Below are positions 43,484 to 52,529 of a stretch of DNA of 64,000 nt, one piece after another. The DNA lies in the NCBI RefSeq assembly GCF_027922365.1, contig NZ_BSFN01000003.1, positions 62,001-126,000 of the forward strand, written 5' to 3'. The notes under the pieces are model-generated. The model did not search any database. It had not been told where the DNA came from and saw only the letters and a list, made by a program, of their open reading frames with translations. The position numbers and the translations under genes are program-made. Source of the stretch: Pseudomonas turukhanskensis (lineage in GTDB: Bacteria; Pseudomonadota; Gammaproteobacteria; Pseudomonadales; Pseudomonadaceae). The first letter of the stretch is position 1; every line of letters starts with the position of its first letter.

Positions 43484-43894
43484 TTACTTTAAGTCTGAGC
43501 TGATCAGCGCATCGTTAAGCCGCACCTGTCCACGGCCGGTGGGTAACACCCCAAGATACTGCACGACTGTCCGGGTTATTTGAGCGCACGCGGCCTCTGC
43601 TGGTTGGGTCGGCGCAAAGAAGAAGCCGGTGCCAGGGTCTGTGAACCGCAATGGCACGCCTCTCCACTGACCTACAACGCTCCCGTTTTGATCGCGAGCT
43701 AAGACTTGGTAGCTCAAGCCATCCCATGCGACGGCGGACTTGTTGTAGAAATTGATTTTCACCATACATACGCCGCTTTCGTTGTCGCCTAGGCGTTCCA
43801 AAACCACGCCGGCAATTGGCTTAGGCGGTGGTGTGGAGCAACCGGTGAGTGCAACGGTGAGTGCGCTAAAAAGCAAGAAGCTGAGACGTTTCAT
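43484..43894 (-). CDS. Reverse-strand lipoprotein, candidate lysogenic-conversion gene
   Basis: The protein is 136 aa. The signal peptide KRLSFLLFSALTVALTGC ends in a lipobox with Cys19. The mature domain contains ERLGDNESGVCMVKINFYNK and may be a small beta fold; it ends without membrane segments. It is the only gene on the reverse strand between the immunity region and the right edge, bounded by a terminator. Such isolated genes are often expressed in the lysogen. ATG 43,894 is fixed by the signal peptide. It could also be a spanin-like lysis lipoprotein, but size and position argue against that. Confidence 0.7.
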   Translation of the reverse strand: MKRLSFLLFSALTVALTGCSTPPPKPIAGVVLERLGDNESGVCMVKINFYNKSAVAWDGLSYQVLARDQNGSVVGQWRGVPLRFTDPGTGFFFAPTQPAEAACAQITRTVVQYLGVLPTGRGQVRLNDALISSDLK

Positions 43895-44045
43895 TCCTAT
43901 TCCGTTAGGCCAGTTCAGGGCTGGTGAACGTAGCACTAATTTCGGTGTGAACCAAAGCAGTGGCTTTTTAGAGGTCGTGCATCCAGCGCACACGCCTGCG
44001 CTCCCCTGTGCCTTCGACCGGGCCTTTTTTTTCGAGAGCTTTCCT

Positions 44046-44363
44046 ATGCCAGACCAACCCGACCACGGCCGGAATGTCTACGAGCGCGTCGGCGCTCTCG
44101 AACAAGACATGGCTGTACATCGCCACCGGCTCGCAAAGATCGACCAGGACCACGGCTCGTCGCCGCACCGTCTGACCAAGCTCGAGCAGCAGTTTGAGTT
44201 CCAGACCAAACAGCTGCAGGCCATTGGTGAGACCCAGGCTCTGATGGTTGGCAAGGTCGATAAGCTCGGCCGCTCTATCGCCTACGGGCTCGGTGCTGCT
44301 GCGGTCATCCTTGCGCTGTTCGACAAGGCCTGGCCGTTTCTGGTGAAGGGGTTTGGCGCATGA
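44046..44363 (+). CDS. Small membrane protein with coiled coil, possible lysis accessory
   Basis: The protein is 105 aa. A helical, probably coiled-coil part (YERVGALEQDMAVHRHRLAK) is followed by one membrane helix (IAYGLGAAAVILALFDKAW) near the C-terminus. It directly precedes and overlaps the holin gene, so a role in the lysis step is plausible. ATG 44,046 fits; the longer upstream frame has no support. Confidence 0.6.
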   Translation: MPDQPDHGRNVYERVGALEQDMAVHRHRLAKIDQDHGSSPHRLTKLEQQFEFQTKQLQAIGETQALMVGKVDKLGRSIAYGLGAAAVILALFDKAWPFLVKGFGA

Positions 44364-44584
44364 AGCTGGTCCCCATCTGGAAGCGCGCGTGGAAGCTGTC
44401 GAGCCTCCAGCTCGCCGCCCTGATTGCTGCCTTGAACGCGGCCGCCTATGGCTGGGTCTCGTTCAACGGTTACATCCCGCCCTTAGTGTGGGCTTCTGTG
44501 AACATGGGCCTGGGCATTGCTGCTGCTGTTGCGCGGGTGGTGCAGCAACCTTCAGTGACTGGCGGCCAGGACGAGCAGCCCTGA
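44360..44584 (+). CDS. Putative holin
   Basis: The protein is 74 aa. A basic N-terminus (MKLVPIWKRAWK) precedes two membrane helices (LQLAALIAALNAAAYGWVSF; LVWASVNMGLGIAAAVARV). This is the size and topology of a class II-like phage holin that opens the inner membrane at lysis. The endolysin is not adjacent. The gene overlaps its neighbours by four bases and one base. Confidence 0.7.
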   Translation: MKLVPIWKRAWKLSSLQLAALIAALNAAAYGWVSFNGYIPPLVWASVNMGLGIAAAVARVVQQPSVTGGQDEQP

Positions 44585-44979
44585 TGCCGTCCCGCCCAGG
44601 GCGCATATGCACCGAGCTGGGGTGTGGCAAGGCCACGGCCGCCGCCTCTCACTACTGCCCGACACACAAGGCGGTGGTGGATGCCCGCCGCGCCGAGCGT
44701 ATGAAAGGCGTGCACAGGCAGTACAACCAGAAGCGCGACGAATCCGATGCTTTCTACAAGACAGAGAAGTGGCGCAAGTTCAGCCTCTACTATCGGCGCC
44801 TGCATCCACTCTGCCGCGAGTGTGAAGCCCACGGTCGCACTACAGCGTCTGCCCTGGTAGACCACATCAAGGCGTACAAGACCAACCCGGAGCTTGCATT
44901 CGACTGGACCAACGTCCGTGCGCTGTGCAAGCCATGCCACAACCAGGTGGGCGAGCGCGTGGGTCTGTCTGCTTCCTGA
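44584..44979 (+). CDS. HNH endonuclease
   Basis: The protein is 131 aa. Cysteine pairs CTELGC..HYCPTH near the N-terminus and CREC..CKPC around the HNH core form zinc sites. The HNH elements are LVDHIKAYK and NVRALCKPCHN. In HK97-type phages such an enzyme next to the terminase genes is needed for packaging and cos cleavage. The ATG overlaps the holin stop (TGATG). Confidence 0.88.
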   Translation: MPSRPGRICTELGCGKATAAASHYCPTHKAVVDARRAERMKGVHRQYNQKRDESDAFYKTEKWRKFSLYYRRLHPLCRECEAHGRTTASALVDHIKAYKTNPELAFDWTNVRALCKPCHNQVGERVGLSAS

Positions 44980-45089
44980 AGGGGGTGGGGGGAGGGGTAA
45001 AAGCCCCTACAAAACCATTGCCCGAACGACGGGGGGAGCCAAATTTTCGCGCCGTCAAAATTCTGATTTGAAAATTGAGGTTTTAAAAA
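44980..45089. other. HNH-terminase gap, candidate cos region
   Basis: A 110-base gap with a G-rich run (GGGGGTGGGGGGAGGGG), a short repeat GGGG-TAAAAG-CCCC, and an AT-rich end (GATTTGAAAATTGAGG). HK97-like phages have cos here. The cut site cannot be read from sequence alone. Confidence 0.35.
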
Positions 45090-45503
45090 ATGGGACGGAA
45101 GGCGACACCTCCCGCCCTCAAGGTCCTGGCTGGTACGAGTCGCCCTGATCGCGAGGTGCCGGACGTACCCGAGTTCGATCTGATCGATGATTTCCCCAGC
45201 CCACCCCAACACCTGAATGTCGACGGCGCCGAAATGTGGAACAACCTCGGCCCGCAGCTCGTCGCCGCCCGCGTACTCCAAGTGGTCGACCTCTATTCGC
45301 TGGAGCAACTTTGCTTCGCCTGGCAGTGCTTCCGGAAAAAGGCCAAGGCCGACATGGAAGCGACCGCGGCCGAGCTGACCGCGCTCAAGGCGCTGTTCTC
45401 CGAGTTCGGAATGACACCGGCAAGCCGCCGAAAGGTTTCATCGGGCGGCGACAAAGCCCCCACAAACAAGTTCTCCGGCAACGGGAGACCCACGAAGGCC
45501 TGA
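45090..45503 (+). CDS. Terminase small subunit (P27-like)
   Basis: The protein is 137 aa. N-terminal GRKATPPALKVLAGTSRPDR is the typical start of P27-family small terminases, and the helical part (DLYSLEQLCFAWQCFRKKAK) fits the family. It recognises phage DNA for packaging. The start has only GAGG at longer spacing. Confidence 0.85.
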   Translation: MGRKATPPALKVLAGTSRPDREVPDVPEFDLIDDFPSPPQHLNVDGAEMWNNLGPQLVAARVLQVVDLYSLEQLCFAWQCFRKKAKADMEATAAELTALKALFSEFGMTPASRRKVSSGGDKAPTNKFSGNGRPTKA

Positions 45504-45508
45504 AGTAA

Positions 45509-47266
45509 ATGGCGAATGACCGCGACTATGTACAGATCGCGATCGACTACGCCAAAGGGGCCATCGCTGATAAGCGCCGGAAGAAGCACGGCAAGCTAAT
45601 TCGTCAGGCGGCCCGCCGATTTCTGGACGACCTGAAGCGGGCGAAGAAACGAAATAGCCCGTTCATCTTCGACACCTGGCACGCCAACGACCCTTGCGAC
45701 TTCATCGAGAAGTTGCCTCACGTTGAGGGTAAGTGGGCGAAGCCTGAAATCGAGATGCACCCGTCGCACATTTTTTTCGTTGTGCAGCTCTTCGGGTTTC
45801 GCAAGCGCGACGGCGAAGAGATTGAAGGGTGGGGCTATTTTCGGCCGCGGCGTTACAGTTCAGCGCTGTTCGCGGTGGCCCGGAAGAACGCCAAGTCCAC
45901 CTTGTCGTCGGGCATCCTGCTGTACTGCGAGTGCTGCGAGCCGGAAGAGGGCGCCCAGGTCATCAGCGCCGCCACTACGTTTCCGCAGGCATCGATCATC
46001 TTCAACACCGCCAAGCGGATGGTGGAGAAGACCGCCGAGCTGCGGGAGGCTTTCGGCCTTGAGGTTTGGGCTAAGGCAATCAGCAGGGCTGAGACCGGCG
46101 CGACGTTCAAGCCGATCCATGCGAAGGCCAGCACCCAGGATGGTCTGAACCCTTCGCATGTGGGGCTGGATGAAATCCACGCCCACAAGAACGCCGACCT
46201 GCTGAACGTTCTGACCTCTGCTGCTGGCGCCCGGGCAAACCCGTTGTGGCTGTACACCACCACCGAGGGCTACACGAACCCAGGGCCTTGGGCTGAAATT
46301 CGGATGTTCGCCAAAAAGCTGTTGGCGGGCGTTTTCGGCACCACAGCCGACCACTTCCTGGTGGTGTTCTACGCCGTAGACGAAGAAGACAAGACCGAAG
46401 GCATCAAGGCCGACGAAGAGTTTGATGAGCGGGTCTGGATCAAAGCCAACCCGCTGATGGACGTAAACCCGCACCTGCTGGCGGCCATCCGCAAGGAGGC
46501 TGTAGAAGCCAAGCAGATGCCGTCGAAGCTGGCCGAGTTCCGTATCAAGCGGCTCAACCGGCCGGCATCCACCGCCAGCGGTTGGATCGATCTTACCAAG
46601 TGGAACAAGTGCGGCGGGGCGGTCGATCTGGCCTGGCTGGAGGGCTATCCCTGCTGGGGTGGCATGGACCTGGCGTCCACCACCGACCTTTGCTCGTTCC
46701 GCCTGGTTTGGGATGTGGATGGAGTTCTGTACACCCACGCCTGGCGCTGGGCACCGGAAAGCGCCGTGGCATTCCGTACAGAGCGCGGGACAGTTCCATA
46801 CGCGGGCTGGGTGGCAGAAGGACTGCTGATCCAAACGCCGGGGGATGTCACCGACTACCGAGAAATCGAGCGGGTCATTCTCGAACAGCACGAACGCTTC
46901 AACATCCAGCAGCTTGCCTACGACAAGTGGAACGCCATGGAAGTGGCCATCCGTCTGGCTGAGGCGGGGGTGCCGATGCTGGAATTTATCCAGGGGCCGA
47001 AAAGCTACCACCCGGCCATGCAGGCTCTGGAGGTGGCGTACATCTCCGGCGCGCTTGCCCACGGCGGCGACCCAATCCTGAACTGGTGTGCCTCCAACCT
47101 GGTGGCCAGGCGGGACGACAACTTGAACATGGCGCCAGACAAGAAAAAATCCGCCGACAAGATTGATGACATGGCCGCCCTGCTTATGGCGGTGGCCTGT
47201 GCCCGGCTTGCGGTGGGGTCGGAACCTGACGTCGATGAATTCCTAAATCAAATGCTGAGTGCGTAA
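45509..47266 (+). CDS. Terminase large subunit
   Basis: The protein is 585 aa. It is the packaging ATPase and nuclease. Walker A is FAVARKNAKST, Walker B is HVGLDEIHAH, and a nuclease-type aspartate appears in WGGMDLASTTDL. The size matches HK97-type large terminases. It starts five bases after the small-subunit stop. Confidence 0.95.
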   Translation: MANDRDYVQIAIDYAKGAIADKRRKKHGKLIRQAARRFLDDLKRAKKRNSPFIFDTWHANDPCDFIEKLPHVEGKWAKPEIEMHPSHIFFVVQLFGFRKRDGEEIEGWGYFRPRRYSSALFAVARKNAKSTLSSGILLYCECCEPEEGAQVISAATTFPQASIIFNTAKRMVEKTAELREAFGLEVWAKAISRAETGATFKPIHAKASTQDGLNPSHVGLDEIHAHKNADLLNVLTSAAGARANPLWLYTTTEGYTNPGPWAEIRMFAKKLLAGVFGTTADHFLVVFYAVDEEDKTEGIKADEEFDERVWIKANPLMDVNPHLLAAIRKEAVEAKQMPSKLAEFRIKRLNRPASTASGWIDLTKWNKCGGAVDLAWLEGYPCWGGMDLASTTDLCSFRLVWDVDGVLYTHAWRWAPESAVAFRTERGTVPYAGWVAEGLLIQTPGDVTDYREIERVILEQHERFNIQQLAYDKWNAMEVAIRLAEAGVPMLEFIQGPKSYHPAMQALEVAYISGALAHGGDPILNWCASNLVARRDDNLNMAPDKKKSADKIDDMAALLMAVACARLAVGSEPDVDEFLNQMLSA

Positions 47267-48534
47267 TGGCCGATACCGACTACACGATTGACCTGCGCAC
47301 GCGCAGTCCATTCTGGGCGCGGATGGCCTCCTTTTTCGTGGGTGGGCGGCTCGCCACCCCGGAGAAGGGGTCTCAGCTTGGGCAGACCTCCGCCGGCGGC
47401 ACGGTCGGTGACTCAACGCTGACCGATGAACGCTCGCTGCAAATCTCCACCGTGTGGGCTTGTGTGCGACTGATCGCTACCGTCACCGCTGTTTTGCCGC
47501 TGGATATCTACGAAACCAAGGACGGTAACCGGACGAAGGTTGACCTTACCAATCCTCTGGCGCGCCTGCTGTGTTACGCGCCGAACATGTTCATGACTGC
47601 GCAGGAATTTCGTGAGGCTATGACCATGCAGCTCTGTCTGTACGGGAACGCCTACGCACTGATCGAGCGCAATTCGTTGGGCGACCCGATTTCCCTTCTG
47701 CCGCTAATGACCGTGAACATGGATGTGCGGTTGGAAAACAAGCGCGTGGTGTACCGGTACCGTCGCGATACCGAGTACGCCGACTTCAAGCCGGCTGAGA
47801 TTTTCCACTTGAAGGGCTTCGGCTTTAACGGCCTGGTTGGCCTCTCGCCGATCGCGTTCGCCTCCCGGTCGGCAGTTGTCGCGGTCGCAATGGAAGACCA
47901 GCAGCGCGACTTCTACGCCAACGGCGCCAAGGCCCCGCAGATCCTGATGACTGGCGACAAGGTGCTGAGCAAAGAACAGCGCGTCCAGCTTGAGGACAAC
48001 CTGAAGGAAATCAGCGGCGGCCCGGTGCGTAAGCGGCTTTGGATTCTTGAGGCCAACTTCACGGCCCAGCCGATCGGCGTCAGCCCGCAGGACGCGGAGA
48101 CCATGTCGGCCCGCAAATTTCAGGTCAGCGAACTGGCGCGGTTCTTCGGCGTACCACCGCACCTGGTTGGCGACGTCGAGAAGACCACCAGCTGGGGCTC
48201 GGGCATTGAGCAGCAGAACCTCGGTTTCCTCCAATACACCCTGGCCCCTTACCTGGGGCGCTGGGAGCAATCGATATGGCGCTGGCTGGTGAAGCCTGCC
48301 GAGATTGAGCGCTACCACGCCGAGCACAATCTTGAAGGCTTGCTGCGTGGCGACTCCGCCGCGCGTGCCGCCTTCCTGAAAGTGATGATTGAGTGCGGAC
48401 TACTCACCACCAACGAGGCCCGCCGCCTGGACAACCGGCCGCCGCTGCCTGGTGGCGAAGTCGCCACCAGGCAATCTCAAAACGTTCCCCTTACTCAACT
48501 TGGCCAAACGAACCCCGCACCCAGCGGGGTTTAG
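47266..48534 (+). CDS. HK97-family portal protein
   Basis: The protein is 422 aa. Portal marks are LQISTVWACVRLIATVTAVL, LYGNAYALIERN and ARFFGVPPHLVGD. It forms the dodecameric DNA gate of the head. ATG overlaps the terminase stop (TAATG). A hairpin, CCCCGC..GCGGGG, lies at its 3' end. Confidence 0.95.
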   Translation: MADTDYTIDLRTRSPFWARMASFFVGGRLATPEKGSQLGQTSAGGTVGDSTLTDERSLQISTVWACVRLIATVTAVLPLDIYETKDGNRTKVDLTNPLARLLCYAPNMFMTAQEFREAMTMQLCLYGNAYALIERNSLGDPISLLPLMTVNMDVRLENKRVVYRYRRDTEYADFKPAEIFHLKGFGFNGLVGLSPIAFASRSAVVAVAMEDQQRDFYANGAKAPQILMTGDKVLSKEQRVQLEDNLKEISGGPVRKRLWILEANFTAQPIGVSPQDAETMSARKFQVSELARFFGVPPHLVGDVEKTTSWGSGIEQQNLGFLQYTLAPYLGRWEQSIWRWLVKPAEIERYHAEHNLEGLLRGDSAARAAFLKVMIECGLLTTNEARRLDNRPPLPGGEVATRQSQNVPLTQLGQTNPAPSGV

Positions 48535-48551
48535 TTTTTCTGGAGGCACGC

Positions 48552-49217
48552 ATGCCAAATATTTGCAAAACGCTCGCCTTCGAACAGGCCGAAATCAAGT
48601 TCGCCAGCTCAGGAGCGAGCACGTTTGAAGGCTATGCCTCCGTGTTCGGCGTCATTGATGGCGACGGCGACATCATGCTGCCAGGCGCATTTTCAAAGGT
48701 GCTTGGCAGCCAAAGCCGCCAGGTCTCAATGCACTTCAACCACCGCACTTGGGAAATCCCGGTGGGTAAGTGGTTGCAGATCGAGGAAGACAGCAAGGGC
48801 CTGCTGGTTCATAGCGAACTCACGCCTGGCCATGCCGGCGCTGCTGACCTGTTGGCGGCAATGAAGCACCAAACGGTGGGCGGGCTTTCGGTTGGCTTCG
48901 GCGCCACGAAAGACGACTACGACCGCATCGCAACCGGCCGTTCGTTCAAGAGCGTTTCCCGCCTGAGCGAAATCAGCATTTGCACCAACCCCGCCAACGA
49001 GCTCGCGACGATCGCGTCGATGAAGAGCCTCGAGGGCGTTACCACCATTCGTGACGCGGAGCACTGGCTGCGAGACGCCGCCGGTTTCTCCAAGACCGAA
49101 GCGCAGGCTTTTATCGCCTGCATCAAGTCCGCAGTTCGGAGCGATTCCGAAAGCGGCGACGACATCGCCGCGCTGGTCGCGAGCATCAGTAGCTTTCCCT
49201 CCAAACTGAGGACGTAA
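48552..49217 (+). CDS. HK97-family prohead protease
   Basis: The protein is 221 aa. EGYASVFGVIDGDGDIMLPG, MHFNHR (catalytic histidine) and TVGGLSVGFGA (catalytic serine) define the U35/HK97 protease. It matures the capsid. ATG 48,552 has GGAGG; the longer upstream frame overlaps portal and is rejected. Confidence 0.93.
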   Translation: MPNICKTLAFEQAEIKFASSGASTFEGYASVFGVIDGDGDIMLPGAFSKVLGSQSRQVSMHFNHRTWEIPVGKWLQIEEDSKGLLVHSELTPGHAGAADLLAAMKHQTVGGLSVGFGATKDDYDRIATGRSFKSVSRLSEISICTNPANELATIASMKSLEGVTTIRDAEHWLRDAAGFSKTEAQAFIACIKSAVRSDSESGDDIAALVASISSFPSKLRT

Positions 49218-49219
49218 AT

Positions 49220-50374
49220 ATGGAACTGGCCCAAATCCAGAAGGCAATTGAAGAAGCTCAAAAGAACATGGAATCCCTGTTCGCTGAGCAAAAAAAGGAA
49301 ATCACCGAAACTGGCGCCGTCAGCAAAAAGCTGCAGGACGACCTGAAAACTGTCAGCGATGAGCTGAAAAGCGCCGGGACTCGCCTGTTCGACCTGGAAC
49401 AAAAGCTGACCGATGGTGCCCCGGACAAGGAGAACAAAAAATCCTTCGCCGAACGAACCGCAGAAGAGCTAACGAAGTCGTGGGACGGTACGCGCAGCAA
49501 GGTCGAAGTGAAGACCTTCAACAAAGTGTTGGGCAGCGGCGCTTCTTCGGCCGGCGGGCTGGTGGAAGTGCAGCGCAATCCGGGCATCCTGATGCCTGGC
49601 CTGCGTCGCCTGACCATACGCGATCTGCTTGCGCAGGGTCGAATCTCCAGCAACGCCCTGGAATACGTCCGCGAAAACGTGTTCACCAACGGTGCTGCAC
49701 CGGTAGCAGAGGGCGCGCTGAAGCCTGAAGCTAACCTGACGTTCACCAAAGAAACCGCCAACGTCAAAACCATCGCGCATTGGATCCAGGCTTCGCGCCA
49801 GATCATGGAAGATGCGCCCATGCTCGAGTCCTACGTCAACAACCGTTTGATGTACGGCCTGGCGTTGGTCGAAGAAGGTCAGTTGCTCAACGGCAGCGGT
49901 ACCGGTGACAACCTGCAAGGGCTGAACGTTGTGGCTTCGGCCTATGACACCACCCTAAACGCCACCGGTGATACCAAGGCTGACCAGATCGCCCACGCGA
50001 TCTTCCAGACCAGCGAGTCTGAGTTTGAGGCCTCCGGCATCATCCTCAACCCGCGCGACTGGCACGCCATTGCGCTGCTGAAGGATGCCGACGGCCGCTA
50101 CATTTTTGGTGGTCCCGCCGCCTTTGCTGCCCGCGTTATGTGGGGTATGCCGGTGGTGGCCACCAAGGCGCAAACCCAGGGCACCTTCACCGTGGGTGGC
50201 TTCGATCTGGCGTCCCAGATCTGGGATCGCATGGACGCGACCGTGGAAATCAGCCGTGACGATCGCGACAACTTCGTCAAAAACATGCTGACCATCTTGT
50301 GCGAAGAGCGCCTGGCGCTGGCGCACTACCGTCCAACCGCAATCATCAAGGGCACCTTCACCGCTCAGGCGTAA
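49220..50374 (+). CDS. HK97-family major capsid protein
   Basis: The protein is 384 aa. The N-terminal 100 residues are the charged scaffold-like delta domain (AIEEAQKNMESLFAEQKKEI). The fold follows with GLVEVQRNPGILMPGL, VAEGALKPEANLTF and the long helix SRQIMEDAPMLESYVNNRL. Delta is normally removed by the upstream protease. It starts two bases after the protease stop. Confidence 0.95.
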   Translation: MELAQIQKAIEEAQKNMESLFAEQKKEITETGAVSKKLQDDLKTVSDELKSAGTRLFDLEQKLTDGAPDKENKKSFAERTAEELTKSWDGTRSKVEVKTFNKVLGSGASSAGGLVEVQRNPGILMPGLRRLTIRDLLAQGRISSNALEYVRENVFTNGAAPVAEGALKPEANLTFTKETANVKTIAHWIQASRQIMEDAPMLESYVNNRLMYGLALVEEGQLLNGSGTGDNLQGLNVVASAYDTTLNATGDTKADQIAHAIFQTSESEFEASGIILNPRDWHAIALLKDADGRYIFGGPAAFAARVMWGMPVVATKAQTQGTFTVGGFDLASQIWDRMDATVEISRDDRDNFVKNMLTILCEERLALAHYRPTAIIKGTFTAQA

Positions 50375-50397
50375 GGGTTGACCGATTGCCAATGAGG

Positions 50398-50422
50398 GCA
50401 GGGCCGGCAACGGCCCTGTTTA
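50398..50422 (+). terminator. Hairpin after the capsid gene
   Basis: CAGGGCCG-GCAA-CGGCCCTG followed by TTT. A partial terminator here would set capsid mRNA above downstream genes. Confidence 0.65.
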
Positions 50423-50426
50423 ACGC

Positions 50427-50609
50427 ATGAAACAGATCAAAGCGCTGCGCCAGTTCTCGCACTTCCACCTGGGTACGGTGGACGAGGGCGAGGTAAAAAA
50501 CGTGTCCGACGATATCGCCGAAGCACTGATCGGCATGGAGTTGGCTGAAGAGGTGGATGCCGAGCCGGCTGAACCCGAGAAACCCTCCAAGGAAAAAGCG
50601 AAAAAATGA
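50427..50609 (+). CDS. Small hypothetical head protein
   Basis: The protein is 60 aa. It contains FHLGTVDEGEVKNVSDDIAE and a charged Glu/Lys/Pro tail. Comparable short genes follow the capsid gene in many HK97-type phages. It overlaps the connector gene by four bases. Confidence 0.6.
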   Translation: MKQIKALRQFSHFHLGTVDEGEVKNVSDDIAEALIGMELAEEVDAEPAEPEKPSKEKAKK

Positions 50610-50935
50610 CCATTGATGTTGCCACCCTGGTGCCGATCGAGCGCATGCGCGAGCACCTGCGCCTGGAATCGGACGATGCAAGCCAGGATGGCACCATCCT
50701 TCTTTATGCAAAGGCGGCGCTGGGATACTGCCTTTGGTACTGCGACGAGCCCCGGTGGCTGACGGCCGGGGACGTTCCTGATCAGGTAGAGAGCGCGATG
50801 CTCCTGGTCCTGACAGACTTCTTTGAGCACCGCTCCAGCCAGAGCGAAATCCAGCTATACAAGAACCCAATGGCCGAAGCGCTATTGTTCAGCTGCCGGA
50901 ACTGGTCGGGCACCGTCCCGGCAGAGGTGGAGTAA
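50606..50935 (+). CDS. Head-tail connector, gp6-like
   Basis: The protein is 109 aa. It has the all-helical pattern of phage connector proteins (MREHLRLESDDASQDGTILL and the later LTDFFEHRS). It should sit under the portal. Its stop overlaps the next start. Confidence 0.85.
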   Translation: MTIDVATLVPIERMREHLRLESDDASQDGTILLYAKAALGYCLWYCDEPRWLTAGDVPDQVESAMLLVLTDFFEHRSSQSEIQLYKNPMAEALLFSCRNWSGTVPAEVE

Positions 50936-51489
50936 TGGAGGTCGGGCGCCTGAACAAGCGAGCTACGATCCTGGCACTTACCCCTGACCTTGCGACAATT
51001 GAGCTGGGCGGGGTATGGCTCGCGATCGCGAGCAAGGACGCTGCTGATCTTGCCCCGCAGGTTGGCGTGCGTAGCCTGGCACGAGTTGATATCCGGGCTC
51101 GGTACAGCGACCGCTTGCAGCAGGGGCGATACCTGAAACACGGCAACCGCCTGTTCCACCTAACCAGTGTCCGCGACCCCACCGGCACGAAGGCCGAGCT
51201 GCGCTGTTCGGCGGATGAATTTGTGGGGGAGGCCGCGATCTACAAGCCAGAAGGTGTGCCGCCGCGCCCATGCCGCGTGAACCTCGCCTTCGACGCGCCA
51301 TACCGCGACGAGTACGGGAAGGTTGTTGAATACCGAACCAAAGCGGAAGTAGTTCTGATCGAAACCGGCCGCGTTCAGGCGGATGAGCAGCTTATTGTCG
51401 GCACCACCACTTACAACGTTCTGGGCTACGCAGATGAGACCGATGACGGCATTGTGAGGGGGCTATGGCTGCAACCAATGGAGGGGTGA
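50935..51489 (+). CDS. Head closure / head-tail adaptor, two-domain form
   Basis: The protein is 184 aa. The N-terminal 100 residues resemble SPP1 gp16-type adaptors (GRLNKRATILAL, LARVDIRARYSDRLQQGRYL). The C-terminal 80 residues (RPCRVNLAFDAPYRDEYGKV) look like a second small beta domain. Usual adaptors are about 110 aa, so this is a longer form. It overlaps the next gene by 25 bases. Confidence 0.7.
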   Translation: MEVGRLNKRATILALTPDLATIELGGVWLAIASKDAADLAPQVGVRSLARVDIRARYSDRLQQGRYLKHGNRLFHLTSVRDPTGTKAELRCSADEFVGEAAIYKPEGVPPRPCRVNLAFDAPYRDEYGKVVEYRTKAEVVLIETGRVQADEQLIVGTTTYNVLGYADETDDGIVRGLWLQPMEG

Positions 51490-52049
51490 GGATCGGCGTC
51501 ACCGCTCTTGGCACTGAGTCTGCTCGCCGGCAATTGGCTAGCCTGGGTAAGAGCATTGACCCTGTACTGCGTGGCACGCTGGATACCACAGTCGGCAACG
51601 TGAGGAAAACTAAGTACACGCCGGAAATCGCGAAGATGTTTAAAAGCCGGGGCTGGGTTAACAAGCGCCTGATCATCAAGCGTGTGAATGCAAAGAAAGG
51701 CCGGTTTGATGCGCGGTTGATCCCTAGCTCCGCCGGCGTTTATGTGAATGAGTACCGAAAGTGGGGGTATCAGCTGGTTACCCCGACTCGTGCTCGAATT
51801 CTGGTTGGCAGTTTCAAAGGGCACAAGGTGGCTGCGGGCTTTGTGAACCCTGCGAGCTTGGGGCGCCAGCCGTGGTCGACCAGGTCGGGCAAGAAATCGC
51901 GACAGTCGAAAGAGCTGGTTGCGGCAATGGCGCCGTCTGTTGCGTTTTACTTCAAGCGCCTGACCAACTCCGCAACCCTCACGTACACCAACCGATTCAT
52001 GTCTGCTGAGTTTCAGCGCCGGTACCGACGCGAGCTTCTGAAAGGTTAA
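51465..52049 (+). CDS. Minor tail / tail-completion protein, gpZ-like
   Basis: The protein is 194 aa, basic. The region GVYVNEYRKWGYQLVTPTRA and the Lys/Arg-rich C-terminus (EFQRRYRRELLKG) fit lambda gpZ or HK97 gp10-type proteins that join the tail to the head. The position between connectors and tail terminator supports this. Confidence 0.65.
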   Translation: MAATNGGVRIGVTALGTESARRQLASLGKSIDPVLRGTLDTTVGNVRKTKYTPEIAKMFKSRGWVNKRLIIKRVNAKKGRFDARLIPSSAGVYVNEYRKWGYQLVTPTRARILVGSFKGHKVAAGFVNPASLGRQPWSTRSGKKSRQSKELVAAMAPSVAFYFKRLTNSATLTYTNRFMSAEFQRRYRRELLKG

Positions 52050-52051
52050 CC

Positions 52052-52498
52052 ATGCCCACACCAACGAAGGCCACTAAGGTCGGCGCAAGCCTGCGCGCTT
52101 GCCTGGAAACGATCACCCAGCAGAACGGTTACCAGACCCAGCTCGCCGCTGTTTACGGGCCGGCTGACAAGGTGCGCGAAAAGCCACCGACCCCATATGC
52201 GCTGGTTCGCCCGTCCGCCGACAACCGCACCGGTGCGGCAATGCAGCAGGCAACAAGGGTTCGCATGTTCGAAATCGAAGTGGTGTTCTCCAAGGCGGTC
52301 GAGGATCCCGAAGCGGCTCTTGATGCCGTGCACGTCGACATCCTCCGGGCATTGGGCTTCGGCCGCGACAACGACCGGAAGTTTGCCGGGCTGATCGAAG
52401 ACGACGACGAAGCAACCTTCCGCTACGCCGCTGAAAACGAAACCACCCACAGCATCACCATAAGCGTCGGCGTGCTCTACGTCGAAAGCTACAACTGA
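52052..52498 (+). CDS. Tail terminator protein
   Basis: The protein is 148 aa. It has the size and the beta pattern of gpU-like proteins (YALVRPSADNRTGAAM, RVRMFEIEVVFSK, ISVGVLYVESYN). It is placed directly before the tail tube gene, the standard position. Confidence 0.75.
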   Translation: MPTPTKATKVGASLRACLETITQQNGYQTQLAAVYGPADKVREKPPTPYALVRPSADNRTGAAMQQATRVRMFEIEVVFSKAVEDPEAALDAVHVDILRALGFGRDNDRKFAGLIEDDDEATFRYAAENETTHSITISVGVLYVESYN

Positions 52499-52529
52499 CC
52501 ACCCACCGGCCACGGGCCAGGAGCAAACC

